Shown: positions 24,800 to 33,898, numbered from the stretch's first letter. The stretch: DNA of 64,000 nucleotides from Brevibacterium sp. RIT 803 (GCF_016892625.1 NZ_JAFEMW010000001.1:620001-684000); one strand, 5' to 3'. The notes: generated by a model not told the origin, from the letters alone. Translations and numbers: made by a program.

Positions 24800-25701
24800 C
24801 ACTTCACTGCACCCATCGACAGGCCCTGGACGAGTTTGTCCTGGGCGGCGATGCCGGCGACGAGCACAGGCACCGAAATGATCAGCGAGGCCGCACACAC
24901 CTGGGACAGGAACAGTCCCTGGGAGGTGACGAAACTGGTGAGGAACACGGGCGCCGTCGATGCCGCCGTCGAGGTCAGAACATTGGCGAAGAGCAGTTCG
25001 TTCCACGAGAAGATGAAGCAGATGAGGGCCGTGGCCGCGAGACCCGGTGCGGTCAGGGGCAGCAGAATCTGCATGAAGACCCGGGGAAGCCGGGCACCGT
25101 CGAGCTCAGCGGCTTCGAGCACCTCAATCGGCACCTCGGCGAGGAATGATCGCATCATCCACACGGCGATGGGCATGTTCATCGCCGAGTAGATGATGAT
25201 GAGCAGGAGCCAGGTGTCGAGGATGCCGAATGCCTGCGCGACCAGGTAGACGGGCAGCAGTCCCGCGACCATCGGCAGCATCTTGGTCGAGAGCAGGAAG
25301 AAGAGCACATCCGACCAGCGTTGGATCCGGCGAATGGCCAGCGAATACGCGGCCATGGTCGACAGAACCAACACGATGAGGGTGGACACGATCGCCGCGA
25401 CCGCCGAATTGATGAGGGCGGGCCAGGGGCTGACGCCGCTGCCGCCGCCGAAGAAGTTGGAATAGGACTCCAGCGTCAGCGGCGCGAAGAAGCTGGGCGG
25501 GTTCGTCGAAGCATCTGTCTCGGCATGCAGGCTGGTCAGCAGCATCCACAGCAGCGGGGACACGAAGAGGAGGCCGACCAGCCAGGCCAAGAGACCGAGC
25601 AGGACCTTGCCGATTCGGCGCTGGCCCGGGCGTCTCTGCGCACTCGCCTTCTTCCGGAAACGATCGGCTTCCGGCGGGGCCGTGATGTCTGGGGCGCTCA
25701 T
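24799..25701 (-). CDS. Polyol/sugar ABC transporter permease (MalG-like)
   Basis: A 300-residue inner-membrane subunit of the carbohydrate uptake-1 type, with six spans. The segment EAAELDGARLPRVFMQILLP near residues 205-225 is the EAA loop that docks with the ATPase. It corresponds to the second permease (MalG/SmoG type). ATG 25701 has GGAGGAG upstream and overlaps the preceding permease stop by four bases (ATGA). The long frame continuing upstream is not used. It works with the other permease, the binding protein at 26726-28084 and probably the ATPase at 30951-32048. Confidence 0.92.
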
Positions 25702-26648
25702 GAGTTCTCCTCCTTGAGCAGAGTGGACGCGGTTCGCAGCGCGAACGTCGCGATGACAAGTGAGGCGATGACGACGATGACGCCAACGGCGGAGGCGACT
25801 CCATAGTCTTGGGCCACGAAGAATTCCTGGTAGATGACATAGGGCAGATTCGCGGTTCCGAGTCCGCCCGAAGTCATCGTGAAGACGGTGTCGAAGTTCT
25901 GCACGATGTAGATGGTCCCGAGCAGCGCCGCGAGTTCGATATAGCGTCTCAGGTGCGGCAATGTGATGAATCGGAACGTCTGGCCCGGTCCGGCGCCGTC
26001 GACCAGCGCCGCCTCGTAGACGTCCATGGGACGCGACTGCAGCCCCGCCAGCATGATGAGCATCATGAACGGGGTCCACTGCCAGACGAGGACGATGCCG
26101 ATTCCCAACAGCGGATAGGTGCTCATCAGATCCGGCTGCGGGGCGTTCTCACCGAAGACGCTGGTCAGCAGTCCGTTGACCAATCCGTAGGACGGGTTGA
26201 AGATCGCATGCTTGAACAGCAGCGCCGCAGCCACCGGCACGATCAGGAACGGGGTGATCATCAGCGTGCGCACGAACCCGCGGCCGATGAACTTCCGGTC
26301 GAGGAGAAGCGCGATGGCCAGACCCAGCACCGCCGAGACCAGCACGACCGAGACGGTGAGCCCGATGGTGACGAACACCGCCCGCAGCAGATCCGCATTC
26401 GTGAAGACGGTGATGTAGTTCTGCAGGGTGCCGAAGCTGATGTCATCGGGATAGGCCGCGTTCCACTTCATGAATGAGATGACGATCGTGATCGCGAAGG
26501 GAATCTGCGTGACGAGGATGACGAAGATCAGCGCCGGCAGCATGGGAACTCGCCGCGACCACCGCTCTCGAGCGCTCGAGGATGCGGGCCTGGGCGATGT
26601 GGGCGCGGGCGCCGCCTGAGTGCGGCGATCTTGCGCAGGAGCTGACAT
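25698..26648 (-). CDS. Polyol/sugar ABC transporter permease (MalF-like)
   Basis: A 316-residue inner-membrane protein with six spans after a basic, alanine/proline-rich N terminus. The EAA loop reads VYEAALVDGAGPGQTFRFI around residues 215-233. It is the first permease of the pair (MalF/SmoF type). ATG 26648 has GGAGG six bases upstream; a TTG two codons earlier is less likely. A strong hairpin separates it from the binding-protein gene, which commonly lets the binding protein be made in excess. Its stop overlaps the next permease start. Confidence 0.92.
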   Translation of the reverse strand: MSAPAQDRRTQAAPAPTSPRPASSSARERWSRRVPMLPALIFVILVTQIPFAITIVISFMKWNAAYPDDISFGTLQNYITVFTNADLLRAVFVTIGLTVSVVLVSAVLGLAIALLLDRKFIGRGFVRTLMITPFLIVPVAAALLFKHAIFNPSYGLVNGLLTSVFGENAPQPDLMSTYPLLGIGIVLVWQWTPFMMLIMLAGLQSRPMDVYEAALVDGAGPGQTFRFITLPHLRRYIELAALLGTIYIVQNFDTVFTMTSGGLGTANLPYVIYQEFFVAQDYGVASAVGVIVVIASLVIATFALRTASTLLKEENS

Positions 26649-26689
26649 GGACAACCTCCGGTGATGGGTGGCAGTGGGGCCGGGTGCTT

Positions 26690-26715
26690 GGGCGGAGACG
26701 CGAACGCCTCCGCCC
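26690..26715 (-). promoter_or_regulatory. Intercistronic hairpin between binding protein and permease genes
   Basis: GGGCGGAG (26690-26697) and CTCCGCCC (26708-26715) form an eight-pair GC-rich stem with a ten-base loop just after the binding-protein stop codon. No T-tract follows, so it probably stabilises the upstream mRNA or attenuates transcription into the permeases. Confidence 0.5.
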
Positions 26716-26725
26716 AGTGCATCGT

Positions 26726-28084
26726 CTACTTCTTGTACTTGTCTCCGACCTTCTCTGCTTGCTTCTGTCCCTTCTCAAGCGCCTTGTCCACCGTGGTGCG
26801 TCCGGCTATCGCCGAACTGACGTCCTCGGAGATGCCCGTGGCCAAGTCGGCGAATTCGGGAATGGTCACGAACTGCACTCCGAGAGTCGGGCGCGGCTGC
26901 ACACCGGGGTTCTTCGGATCTGCCGAGTTGATGGCGTCCTCGGTCTGCTTGTAGAACGGCTCCGCGGCCTTCTGGTAGTCCGGGTTCTCATAGGTCGAGG
27001 TGCGTTTGCCCGCGGGCACATGCTGCCAGCCCAATTCTTCGGCGACGGTCTCTTCATAGTCCTGTGACGAGGCCCAAGCCACGAACTGCTTGGCGGCATC
27101 CTGGTTCTTGCCTTCCTTCTGGATTCCCCAGGCCCACGTGTAGAGCCACGAACTCGACTTCGTCTCCTTCACCGGGGCTGCGACATAGCCGATCTTGCCC
27201 TTGACTGGTGAGTCATCGGCTTCGAGGGTTCCCGTTGCCGCCGTCGAGTCGTACCACATCGCGACATTGCCCTGCTGGAGGTTGGTCAGGCACTCGGTGT
27301 AACCGGCCTGCGGTGCTCCCGATTCGCCGTGGTCCTTGATGAGATCGACGTAGAAGTTCGTCGCCTCCTTGAACTCCTTGGAGTCGACCTGTGCGTCCCA
27401 GTTCTCATCGAACCACGTTCCGCCGAAGGTATTGACCACGGAGGTCAGGGGCGCGAACATCTCGCCCCATCCGGGCAGGCCGCGCAGGCAGATGCCCTTG
27501 GTGCCCTTCTCGGCACCATCGACCTTCGCTGCCAGATCGGCGACCTCCTCCCAGGTGGGATTCTCCGGCATCGTCGCCCCCGCCTTCTCGAAGATGTCCG
27601 TCCGGTACATCAGGAAGGATCCCTCCCCGTAGAACGGCTCTCCGTAGATCTCGTCCTCATAGGTCATCGATTCGGCCATCGGGGCGAGGATGTCGTCTTG
27701 ATTGAATCCCTCGGCATCGACGACGCCTTCATCCATCGACGTCAGCCACCCGTTCTTGGCGTAGGTCGGCACTTCGTAGTTCGACATCGAGGCCACATCG
27801 TAGTTGCCTGCCTGCGCGGAGAACTCCTGCCCGATCTTGGCGCGGACTTCGTTCTCCGGCAGCACCGTGTAGTTGACCTTGATGCCGGTGTCACTGGTGA
27901 AGTGCTCCGCGGTGAGCTTCTGCAGGTCCTGCATCTGCGGATTGTTGACCATGAGAACGTTGACTTCTTCGTTGCCCCCGCCACTCGAACTTCCCCCGGC
28001 ACCACCACATCCTGCGAGTGTGAGTGCTCCGACCACTCCGATGGCCGCCGCTGTGACAGCCCGGCCCGTGACCTTCTGCTTCAT
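26726..28084 (-). CDS. ABC transporter substrate-binding lipoprotein for a polyol
   Basis: A 452-residue extracellular solute-binding protein of the type-1 sugar group. The signal peptide ends in the lipobox LAGC with Cys25. Recognisable pieces are EHFTSDTGIKVNYTVLPENE, YEDEIYGEPFYGEGSFLMYRTDIFEKAG and AMWYDSTAATGTLE; this layout recalls SmoE/MtlE-type polyol binding proteins. It captures the substrate outside the membrane for the two permeases. ATG 28084 has GGGAAGG upstream. It is the first gene of the left-hand operon, divergent from the SorC-type regulator, with operators in the 190-bp gap. Confidence 0.9.
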   Translation of the reverse strand: MKQKVTGRAVTAAAIGVVGALTLAGCGGAGGSSSGGGNEEVNVLMVNNPQMQDLQKLTAEHFTSDTGIKVNYTVLPENEVRAKIGQEFSAQAGNYDVASMSNYEVPTYAKNGWLTSMDEGVVDAEGFNQDDILAPMAESMTYEDEIYGEPFYGEGSFLMYRTDIFEKAGATMPENPTWEEVADLAAKVDGAEKGTKGICLRGLPGWGEMFAPLTSVVNTFGGTWFDENWDAQVDSKEFKEATNFYVDLIKDHGESGAPQAGYTECLTNLQQGNVAMWYDSTAATGTLEADDSPVKGKIGYVAAPVKETKSSSWLYTWAWGIQKEGKNQDAAKQFVAWASSQDYEETVAEELGWQHVPAGKRTSTYENPDYQKAAEPFYKQTEDAINSADPKNPGVQPRPTLGVQFVTIPEFADLATGISEDVSSAIAGRTTVDKALEKGQKQAEKVGDKYKK

Positions 28085-28151
28085 CGTAATTGCCTTCCCT
28101 CGTCATTGCGGGATTGCTGCCCGCCATCGGGTGTGCTTGACGAAATACATA

Positions 28152-28167
28152 TGAGCATCCGTGCTCA
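28152..28167. promoter_or_regulatory. Inverted repeat in the polyol divergent promoter
   Basis: TGAGCA-TCCG-TGCTCA is a perfect 16-bp dyad. CACATGTGCAAT follows it and a near copy, CAGATGTGCAAT, comes about 30 bp later, with ACATATGAGC present on both sides. This set is a good candidate for binding by the adjacent SorC-type regulator. Confidence 0.5.
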
Positions 28168-28199
28168 CATGTGCAATACTGTGTCATAATCTGAACAGA

Positions 28200-28215
28200 T
28201 GTGCAATCGATCACA
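28200..28215. promoter_or_regulatory. CRP/GlxR-like site in the polyol divergent promoter
   Basis: TGTGCAATCGATCACA fits the half-sites TGTGA/TCACA of the CRP/GlxR consensus except for one base. A global cAMP-type control of a sugar-alcohol operon would be expected. The actual regulator is not shown by the sequence. Confidence 0.4.
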
Positions 28216-28273
28216 TATGAGCGGCAGGCTGGTCGCTGTGAGTGTGATCTCCGTGAGTTCGGAAAGGAGAGTC

Positions 28274-29308
28274 ATGAGCACAGCACCGACCGCCAGACAC
28301 CGCCGATTCCTGGCTCAGCTGGCCAAAGAGCACTATCTCCAGGGCAGCTCGAAGGTGGAGCTGGCCAAGTCGCACGGGCTCAGCCGGTTCCAGATCGCTC
28401 GTCTGCTGCAGGAGGCCGTTGACTGCGGAGTCGTCACGATCTCAATCGAGGCCGATGCCGCTCACGAAGACGATAGAGCCGAACGGCTCGCGACGACGCT
28501 TGGACTGAGGTCGGCCGTCATCGTCGAATTCGACCACGAGACCCACGCCGCACAGCGAATGGGGCGTGCAGCGCTTTCCTACGTCGATCGTCATGCCCGC
28601 CCGGGGATGCGCATCGGACTGGCCTGGTCACGCACGCTCGACGCAGCAGCTGAATTCGCCCCAGCACTCCCCCGCTGCACAATCGTCCAGCTCGCCGGTG
28701 CGCTTCAACTCGGTTCGCATCGGCCCAGCGCCGGGATCTTCGCCCGGTTGGGACAGGACGCCGCCGTGACCATGGTTCGACTGCCGGCTCCACTCCTGGT
28801 CACCGAGGCCGACACCGCTGCAGATCTCAGTGCCCTGCCCGAGATCTCCAGTGCCCTCGCTGCCGCAGACGACCTCGATCTCGCGGTCATCTCGGTCGCC
28901 GCATGGGCGCAGGAACAGTCCTCGGTCTGGGAGAAATGCAGCCCAGAGCAGCGAGCAGCAGGGCTGGCAGACGGTGCGGTGGCCGAAGCTTCCGGCCGCC
29001 TCTTCGACGCTGCCGGGGCCGAGGTCGACACGATCGACGATCGAGTCATCGCCGTCACCCTGGACCAGCTGCGCAACGCAGCGACGACCGTCGGTGTGGC
29101 TCGCGGAGCACAGCGCGCCGAGGCTGTCCGTGCAGCCTGCGCCGCCGGAATCCTCGATGTCGCCATCGTCGACGAGGCGCTGGCCCGAGAGATCCTCGAC
29201 AGCCAGGCGCCCGGGGCGCAGGCCGCCCCGCAGACCGTTTCGCAGAACACCTCGCTGACCGCCTCGCAGGCTCAGGTGCAGGTTGCAGCGCGGACCGAGG
29301 AGACGTGA
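28274..29308 (+). CDS. SorC-type sugar-binding transcriptional regulator
   Basis: A 344-residue regulator. The N-terminal helix-turn-helix (about residues 15-50) reads YLQGSSKVELAKSHGLSRFQIARLL; the remainder is the SorC sugar-binding domain, related to glucosamine-6-phosphate deaminase, with MRIGLAWSRTLDAAAEF and the closing GVARGAQRAEAVRAA. Such proteins respond to a phosphorylated sugar, here perhaps xylulose 5-phosphate. ATG 28274 has GGAAAGGAG; upstream frames lack a ribosome site. Its stop shares a base with the xylulokinase start (TGATG), so regulator and kinase are coupled. The C terminus after about 315 is a low-complexity Gln/Ala/Thr tail (PQTVSQNTSLTASQAQVQ), absent from typical members. 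Confidence 0.88.
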   Translation: MSTAPTARHRRFLAQLAKEHYLQGSSKVELAKSHGLSRFQIARLLQEAVDCGVVTISIEADAAHEDDRAERLATTLGLRSAVIVEFDHETHAAQRMGRAALSYVDRHARPGMRIGLAWSRTLDAAAEFAPALPRCTIVQLAGALQLGSHRPSAGIFARLGQDAAVTMVRLPAPLLVTEADTAADLSALPEISSALAAADDLDLAVISVAAWAQEQSSVWEKCSPEQRAAGLADGAVAEASGRLFDAAGAEVDTIDDRVIAVTLDQLRNAATTVGVARGAQRAEAVRAACAAGILDVAIVDEALAREILDSQAPGAQAAPQTVSQNTSLTASQAQVQVAARTEET

Positions 29309-30942
29309 TGGCTGCCGACCTCGAACCGCGCGAACTGGTCGCCGGCGTCGATTCCTCGACGCAGAGCTGCAAGGTCGTCATCGTCGACCCCGCCACAGGT
29401 GAGATCCTGCGCAGCGGAGCCGCCCCGCACCCAGTCGGCACCGAGGTCGACCCCGAAGCCTGGTGGTCAGCCCTGCGGGAGGCGATCTCCGATGCAGGTG
29501 GATTCGCCGACGTCGCCGCCGTCAGCATCAGCGGACAGCAGCACGGTCTCATCTGTCTCGACATTCACGGGCAGGTCATCCGCGACGCTCTGCTGTGGAA
29601 CGATCTGCGCAGCGACGCGGCAGCGCGTGCACTCATCACCGAGATCGGGGCAGAGGAATTCGTCGACCGGGCCGGCATCGTTCCTGTTGCATCCTTCACC
29701 GGGGCCAAGCTGCGGTGGCTGCGCGATCATGAACCCGACAATGCCTCTCGCGTGGCAGCCGTGGCTCTGCCGCATGACTGGTTGACCTGGCGGCTGTTGG
29801 GCTGCGGACCAAGCAGCTCGTCCGCCCCGCGGGGCCCTGACCTCGAGGCGCTCGTCACCGACGCCTCCGATGCCAGCGGAACCGCGTACTTCTCCGCGGT
29901 CACCGGCCGCTATGACCTTGAACTCTTCCACACAGCATTCGGTGCATCAGCACGGGAAGCTGCCGGACCCGATGCTCACTGGAACCCCGACAGCGCACCC
30001 CACACCGCTCCCGTCGTCCTGCCTCGTGTCCTCGGGCCCCATGAGAGCGCCGGTCACACACCCGAAGGCATCCTCGTCGGCCCCGGCGCCGGAGACAATG
30101 CGGCGGCCGCGCTCGGACTCGGAGCAGGCCCGGGCGACGTCGTCATCTCGATCGGCACCTCGGGGACGGTCTTCAGTCCGACGCGACTGGAGATCAACGA
30201 TCCTTCGGGGATGGTCGCCGGATTCGCCTCGGCCGACGGTGGGCGCCTTCCGCTCGTCGCCACACTCAACGCCGCCCGCGTCCTCGACTCCGCGGCAGTG
30301 CTGCTGCGCGCCAGTCATACCGACGTGGCTGCGCTGGCACTGGCCTCGGCACCTGGGGCGAACGGCCTCACCCTCGTCCCATATTTCGAGGGCGAGCGCA
30401 CCCCCAACCTTCCGGATGCGACCGCCCGTCTGGAGGGGATGACCTTGGCGAATTCGTCCCCGGAGAACGTCGCTCGGGCGTTCGTCGAAGGCATGCTATG
30501 CGGACTGGCCGACGGACTCGAGGCGGTGCTGCGACAGGGCCTGAGCGTCGAACGGCTGCTCCTCATCGGCGGGGCAGCCCGCAACCCAGCGGTGCGAGAG
30601 GTGGCCAGAGACATCTTCACCGTGCCCATCGACGTCCCCGAACAGGCCGAGTACGTGGCCATCGGGGCCGCCCGGCAAGCGGCCTGGACGCTGACCGGGA
30701 TCTCGCCGAGGTGGCAGGTCGAGCTCGTCGCGACTCTGCACCCGAGACCATCACGTGTACGCGAGCAGTACCGCTCTTACGCCGATACCGGCGTCGCTGC
30801 CGATGCCGGCGTCGCTGCCGATGCCAGCGTCAACGGCGACACAGCTACCACCACAATCACCGGCGACACCACTCGCGCCGACGAGAACTCAGACAATGAT
30901 CACCGCGGATCGTCGGGTGCCCACGCACCCGTGGAAGGTTGA
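29308..30942 (+). CDS. xylB: Xylulokinase (FGGY family)
   Basis: A 544-residue kinase that phosphorylates D-xylulose to xylulose 5-phosphate. The FGGY N-terminal half opens with VAGVDSSTQSCKVVIVD and contains VSISGQQHGLICLD and LLWNDLRSD. The C-terminal half carries GDVVISIGTSGTVFSPT and LLIGGAARNPAVREVARDI. The xylulose-type GQQHG block argues for xylulokinase over glycerol or ribulose kinases. ATG 29308 follows GAGGAGACGTG. The last 50 residues are an extra tail with the repeat GVAADAGVAADASVNGD, coded by 18-bp tandem repeats. Placement with a polyol dehydrogenase supports a D-arabitol route. The gene ends eight bases before the transporter ATPase. Confidence 0.88.
   Translation: MAADLEPRELVAGVDSSTQSCKVVIVDPATGEILRSGAAPHPVGTEVDPEAWWSALREAISDAGGFADVAAVSISGQQHGLICLDIHGQVIRDALLWNDLRSDAAARALITEIGAEEFVDRAGIVPVASFTGAKLRWLRDHEPDNASRVAAVALPHDWLTWRLLGCGPSSSSAPRGPDLEALVTDASDASGTAYFSAVTGRYDLELFHTAFGASAREAAGPDAHWNPDSAPHTAPVVLPRVLGPHESAGHTPEGILVGPGAGDNAAAALGLGAGPGDVVISIGTSGTVFSPTRLEINDPSGMVAGFASADGGRLPLVATLNAARVLDSAAVLLRASHTDVAALALASAPGANGLTLVPYFEGERTPNLPDATARLEGMTLANSSPENVARAFVEGMLCGLADGLEAVLRQGLSVERLLLIGGAARNPAVREVARDIFTVPIDVPEQAEYVAIGAARQAAWTLTGISPRWQVELVATLHPRPSRVREQYRSYADTGVAADAGVAADASVNGDTATTTITGDTTRADENSDNDHRGSSGAHAPVEG
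30781..30834. repeat. 18-bp in-frame tandem repeat at the xylB 3' end
   Basis: Three units of 18 bp (30781-30798, 30799-30816, 30817-30834) read GCCGATRCCGGCGTCGCT in the first two and a diverged third. They encode ADTGVA, ADAGVA and ADASVN in the dispensable-looking C-terminal tail of xylulokinase. Confidence 0.75.
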
Positions 30943-30950
30943 GATTCACC

Positions 30951-32048
30951 ATGGCAACAGTCACTTTCGATAAGGCAATGCGTCAGTACCCTGAGGCGCT
31001 GACTCCATCGGTCAACGAGATCAGCCTCGATATCGCCGATGGCGAGTTCCTCGTCCTGGTCGGTCCCTCAGGCTGCGGAAAGTCCACGACTCTGCGCATG
31101 CTCGCAGGCCTCGAACCCGTCGACGGCGGGCACATCAGAATCGGCGAGGACGATGTCACCGGGGTCTCTCCTCGCGAACGCGACATCGCGATGGTGTTCC
31201 AGAACTATGCGCTCTACCCGCATATGAGCGTCGGAGAGAACATGGCCTTCGCTCTCAAGATCGCCGGTGTGGGCAAGGCCGAACGCAATGAGCGAGTGCG
31301 TGAGGCCGCTCAGCTGCTCGACCTCGAGCCCTATCTCGATCGGAAGCCGAAGGCGCTCTCCGGCGGGCAGCGGCAGCGCGTGGCCATGGGACGCGCTATC
31401 GTGCGCTCTCCGCAGGTGTTCCTCATGGACGAACCGCTGTCCAACCTCGATGCCAAGCTGCGGGTCCAGACACGTGCTCAGATCGCCTCGCTCACCCGCC
31501 GCCTCGGCGTCACCACGGTCTACGTCACCCACGACCAGGTCGAGGCGATGACCATGGGCGATCGCGTCGCGGTGCTCGCTGACGGACGGCTGCAGCAGGT
31601 GGACACTCCGCGGGCCCTCTACGACCGCCCTGCCAATCTCTTCGTCGCAGGCTTCATGGGCTCTCCGGCGATGAACCTCGTCGACCTTCCGCTCCAGGAC
31701 GGGGCGCTGCACCTCGGCGCGTCCGAGATCCGGTTGAGCCGAACGCAGCTGACGGAGCTCACGGCTGATCGGGTGACGGCCGGAATTCGACCGGAGGACT
31801 TCCGCCTCGAGCCGACCGGCGGCCTGGAAGTCAGTGTGGATCTGATCGAAGAGCTCGGCGCCGATGCCTACGTGCATGGTCGGGCGACGACCAGCGGCGA
31901 TGACACTCCGATCGTCGCCAGGGTCAGCGGGCGCACGCGCGTAGCCAGAGGTGACAGGGTCAGAGTCGTCCCGGAGCTCTCGCGCCTCCACCTCTTCGAT
32001 TCGCAATCCGGTGCACGACTGTCTGATGAGAGTGAGCATGCGGCCTGA
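30951..32048 (+). CDS. Sugar ABC transporter ATP-binding protein (MalK/UgpC-like)
   Basis: A 365-residue ATPase for carbohydrate import. Walker A is GPSGCGKSTT (38-47), the Q-loop lies in MVFQNYALYPHM, the signature is LSGGQRQRVAMGRA (about 134-147), Walker B is VFLMDEPLSNLD, and THDQVEAMTMGDR holds the switch histidine. The C-terminal third is the TOBE/MalK regulatory region (GIRPEDFRLEP). It is the only ATPase in the polyol locus and so very probably powers the permeases encoded on the other strand; MsmK-like sharing with other importers is also possible. ATG 30951 is chosen as homologues start with M-A-x-V-x-F; TTG 30939 is less likely. Confidence 0.92.
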   Translation: MATVTFDKAMRQYPEALTPSVNEISLDIADGEFLVLVGPSGCGKSTTLRMLAGLEPVDGGHIRIGEDDVTGVSPRERDIAMVFQNYALYPHMSVGENMAFALKIAGVGKAERNERVREAAQLLDLEPYLDRKPKALSGGQRQRVAMGRAIVRSPQVFLMDEPLSNLDAKLRVQTRAQIASLTRRLGVTTVYVTHDQVEAMTMGDRVAVLADGRLQQVDTPRALYDRPANLFVAGFMGSPAMNLVDLPLQDGALHLGASEIRLSRTQLTELTADRVTAGIRPEDFRLEPTGGLEVSVDLIEELGADAYVHGRATTSGDDTPIVARVSGRTRVARGDRVRVVPELSRLHLFDSQSGARLSDESEHAA

Positions 32049-32098
32049 ATGTGACGGCCGATAAGCGGTCAGAAGCCAGAAAACCCGGCGCGGAATAC

Positions 32099-32104
32099 TA
32101 TGAT
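32099..32104 (+). promoter_or_regulatory. Putative -10 box of the GCS2-like gene (leaderless)
   Basis: TATGAT, in the extended context TACTATGAT, ends six bases before ATG 32111. The spacing supports a leaderless transcript from 32111 and argues against the GTG at 32051. Confidence 0.45.
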
Positions 32105-32110
32105 CGGTCC

Positions 32111-33238
32111 ATGGTCGATTTCGCACGCTCACCCCGCTCCACCATTGGAGTCGAATGGGAACTGGCTCTGTTGGACGGGGACACCCTTGATCTGACGTCC
32201 GCCGCGGAGGTTCTCCTTGCCGATGTCGCGCAGCGTGCACCCGAGTTCGAGAAGCGGATCGTGGGTGAAATGCTCACGAACACGATCGAACTCGTCACCG
32301 GCGTCCACAAGCAGGTTTCCGGAATCGCCGAGGATCTGGCCGCGTCCATGGGTGCCCTGCGCACACTCACCGAGGACCGTGGGATCGAACTCATGTCCGC
32401 TGGCACGCACCCGTTCGCCCAGTGGCAGTCCCAGGAGGTTCGCGCCAAGGATCGCTACCTCGAGCTCGTCGACCGCACCCAGTGGTGGGGTCGGAACATG
32501 CTCATCTTCGGCGTCCACGTCCACGTCGGAATCGACTCCCGCGACAAGGTGCTGCCGATCGTCAACGCCCTCCTCGCCTATGTCCCCCACCTTCAGGCAC
32601 TGAGCGCATCATCACCCTTCTGGGGCGGAACCGATACCGGCTACGCTTCGAACCGGGCGATGATGTTCCAGCAGCTGCCGACCGCGGGACTGCCGTTCCA
32701 GTTCGAGGCGTGGTCGGACTACGAGAAGTACGTGGCCGACATGCTCACCACCGGCATCATCGACAACATCAATGAGATCCGCTGGGATATTCGTCCCGCC
32801 CCGAACTGGGGAACCGTCGAGGTCAGGGTCTGCGACGGTCTGCCCACGCTCGAGGAGATCACTGCGATCACGGCCCTCATCCAGTGCCTCGTCGACGACT
32901 TCTCCGCTCGCCTCGATGCCGGTGAGACTCTGCCGACGATGCCGGACTGGTTCCACGACGAGAACAAGTGGCGTGCCGCCCGTTACGGAATGGACGCCAT
33001 CATCATCGAGAACGCCGAAGCCGATGAACGCCTGGTCACCGAATGCCTCGCCGATGAGGTCACGCGCCTGGCCCCGGTGGCACAGCGACTGGGCTGCGTC
33101 GACGAACTGAACTCCATCACGTCGATCATCGACCGCGGTGTGCCCTACCAGCGACTGCAGAACGTGTTCAAGGACAGCGAATCACTCACCGAGGTGACTC
33201 GTTGTCTGATCAGCGACCTGCGCACCTCGTATACCTAA
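32111..33238 (+). CDS. Carboxylate-amine ligase / glutamate-cysteine ligase (YbdK, GCS2 family)
   Basis: A 375-residue ATP-grasp-like ligase of the GCS2 family. Core blocks are TIGVEWELALLDGDTLDL at the start, MLTNTIELVTGVH, MSAGTHPFAQWQ, the conserved FGVHVHVGIDSRD (residues about 135-147), SSPFWGGTDTGYASNR, and WDIRPAPNWGTVEVRVCDG. E. coli YbdK has weak glutamate-cysteine ligase activity, and actinobacterial relatives are often annotated this way, but a real role in thiol synthesis is not shown here. ATG 32111 is preferred because homologues begin with F-x-x-S-x-x-x-T-I-G and a -10 box lies directly upstream; GTG 32051 is the alternative. A hairpin follows the stop. Confidence 0.88.
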   Translation: MVDFARSPRSTIGVEWELALLDGDTLDLTSAAEVLLADVAQRAPEFEKRIVGEMLTNTIELVTGVHKQVSGIAEDLAASMGALRTLTEDRGIELMSAGTHPFAQWQSQEVRAKDRYLELVDRTQWWGRNMLIFGVHVHVGIDSRDKVLPIVNALLAYVPHLQALSASSPFWGGTDTGYASNRAMMFQQLPTAGLPFQFEAWSDYEKYVADMLTTGIIDNINEIRWDIRPAPNWGTVEVRVCDGLPTLEEITAITALIQCLVDDFSARLDAGETLPTMPDWFHDENKWRAARYGMDAIIIENAEADERLVTECLADEVTRLAPVAQRLGCVDELNSITSIIDRGVPYQRLQNVFKDSESLTEVTRCLISDLRTSYT

Positions 33239-33247
33239 GGATTCGCA

Positions 33248-33273
33248 CCAGCTCCCGCTCTGAACGGAGCTGG
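33248..33273. terminator. Hairpin between convergent genes (putative terminator)
   Basis: CCAGCTCC (33248-33255) pairs perfectly with GGAGCTGG (33266-33273), loop of ten bases, nine bases after the stop of the ligase gene and about 40 before the end of the NUDIX gene. There is no T-tract, as is common in high-GC actinobacteria. Confidence 0.55.
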
Positions 33274-33310
33274 ACAGCTGGCGGCAATGCCCACAGGCTG
33301 GTCGCAGAGT

Positions 33311-33898
33311 TCACAGGTAGGGGCGGAGGAGCTCCAGCAGTTCCGGCAGGGACGCAGCGACACCGGAGTGCAGCGTGAGATCTGTGAGCTCGTCGATCGG
33401 CACCCAGGCGAGCTCGATGCTCTCAGGATCGCTGATGACCGGTTCGAAATGACGCACGGCACGGGCGATGACCGTCGTGTACGACCAGTCCCCGAGATCG
33501 AGGACATGGGTCTCGAGGACTTCGATGCCCGAGGCGTCGCTGCCGGGGACACCTGCTTCTTCCCAGGACTCCCGGACGGCCGCGTCGAGAGCGGATTCGC
33601 CCAGGTCACGGGCACCACCGGGGAAGCCCCAGGTTCCTCCCTCGACCGACCACAGGGCGCGGTGCTGCATGAGGATCCCCTGCGCAGGGTCAAGCAGCAT
33701 CAGCCCTGCCGCCCCGTTGAGCCCCCAGTGCTTCTGCCCGTCCGAGCCGAGAGTCCATCCATCGCCTGATCGCCGAGGCGGCAGGTAGTCCGGCAGATCC
33801 TTCGAGTTCGGACCATATGCGGTCTCATCACGTGAGGCACCGCTGCGTTCGTGAGTGTAGGCGTTCTGGTCGCCGGCGTTCGGGTCAGACGAGGACAT
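33311..33898 (-). CDS. NUDIX hydrolase
   Basis: A 195-residue cytoplasmic hydrolase. The NUDIX box is complete: [20 protein letters not shown] followed by EAGV, matching G-x5-E-x7-R-E-x2-E-E-x-G-x. Before it lies [28 protein letters not shown], a pattern shared with MutT/ADP-ribose-type members. The substrate, a nucleoside diphosphate derivative, cannot be specified. ATG 33898 lies inside the 3' end of tsaD (14-base overlap), so the two are co-translated; another ATG three codons earlier is possible. The first 60 residues are polar and probably a flexible extension. Confidence 0.88.
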   Translation of the reverse strand: MSSSDPNAGDQNAYTHERSGASRDETAYGPNSKDLPDYLPPRRSGDGWTLGSDGQKHWGLNGAAGLMLLDPAQGILMQHRALWSVEGGTWGFPGGARDLGESALDAAVRESWEEAGVPGSDASGIEVLETHVLDLGDWSYTTVIARAVRHFEPVISDPESIELAWVPIDELTDLTLHSGVAASLPELLELLRPYL

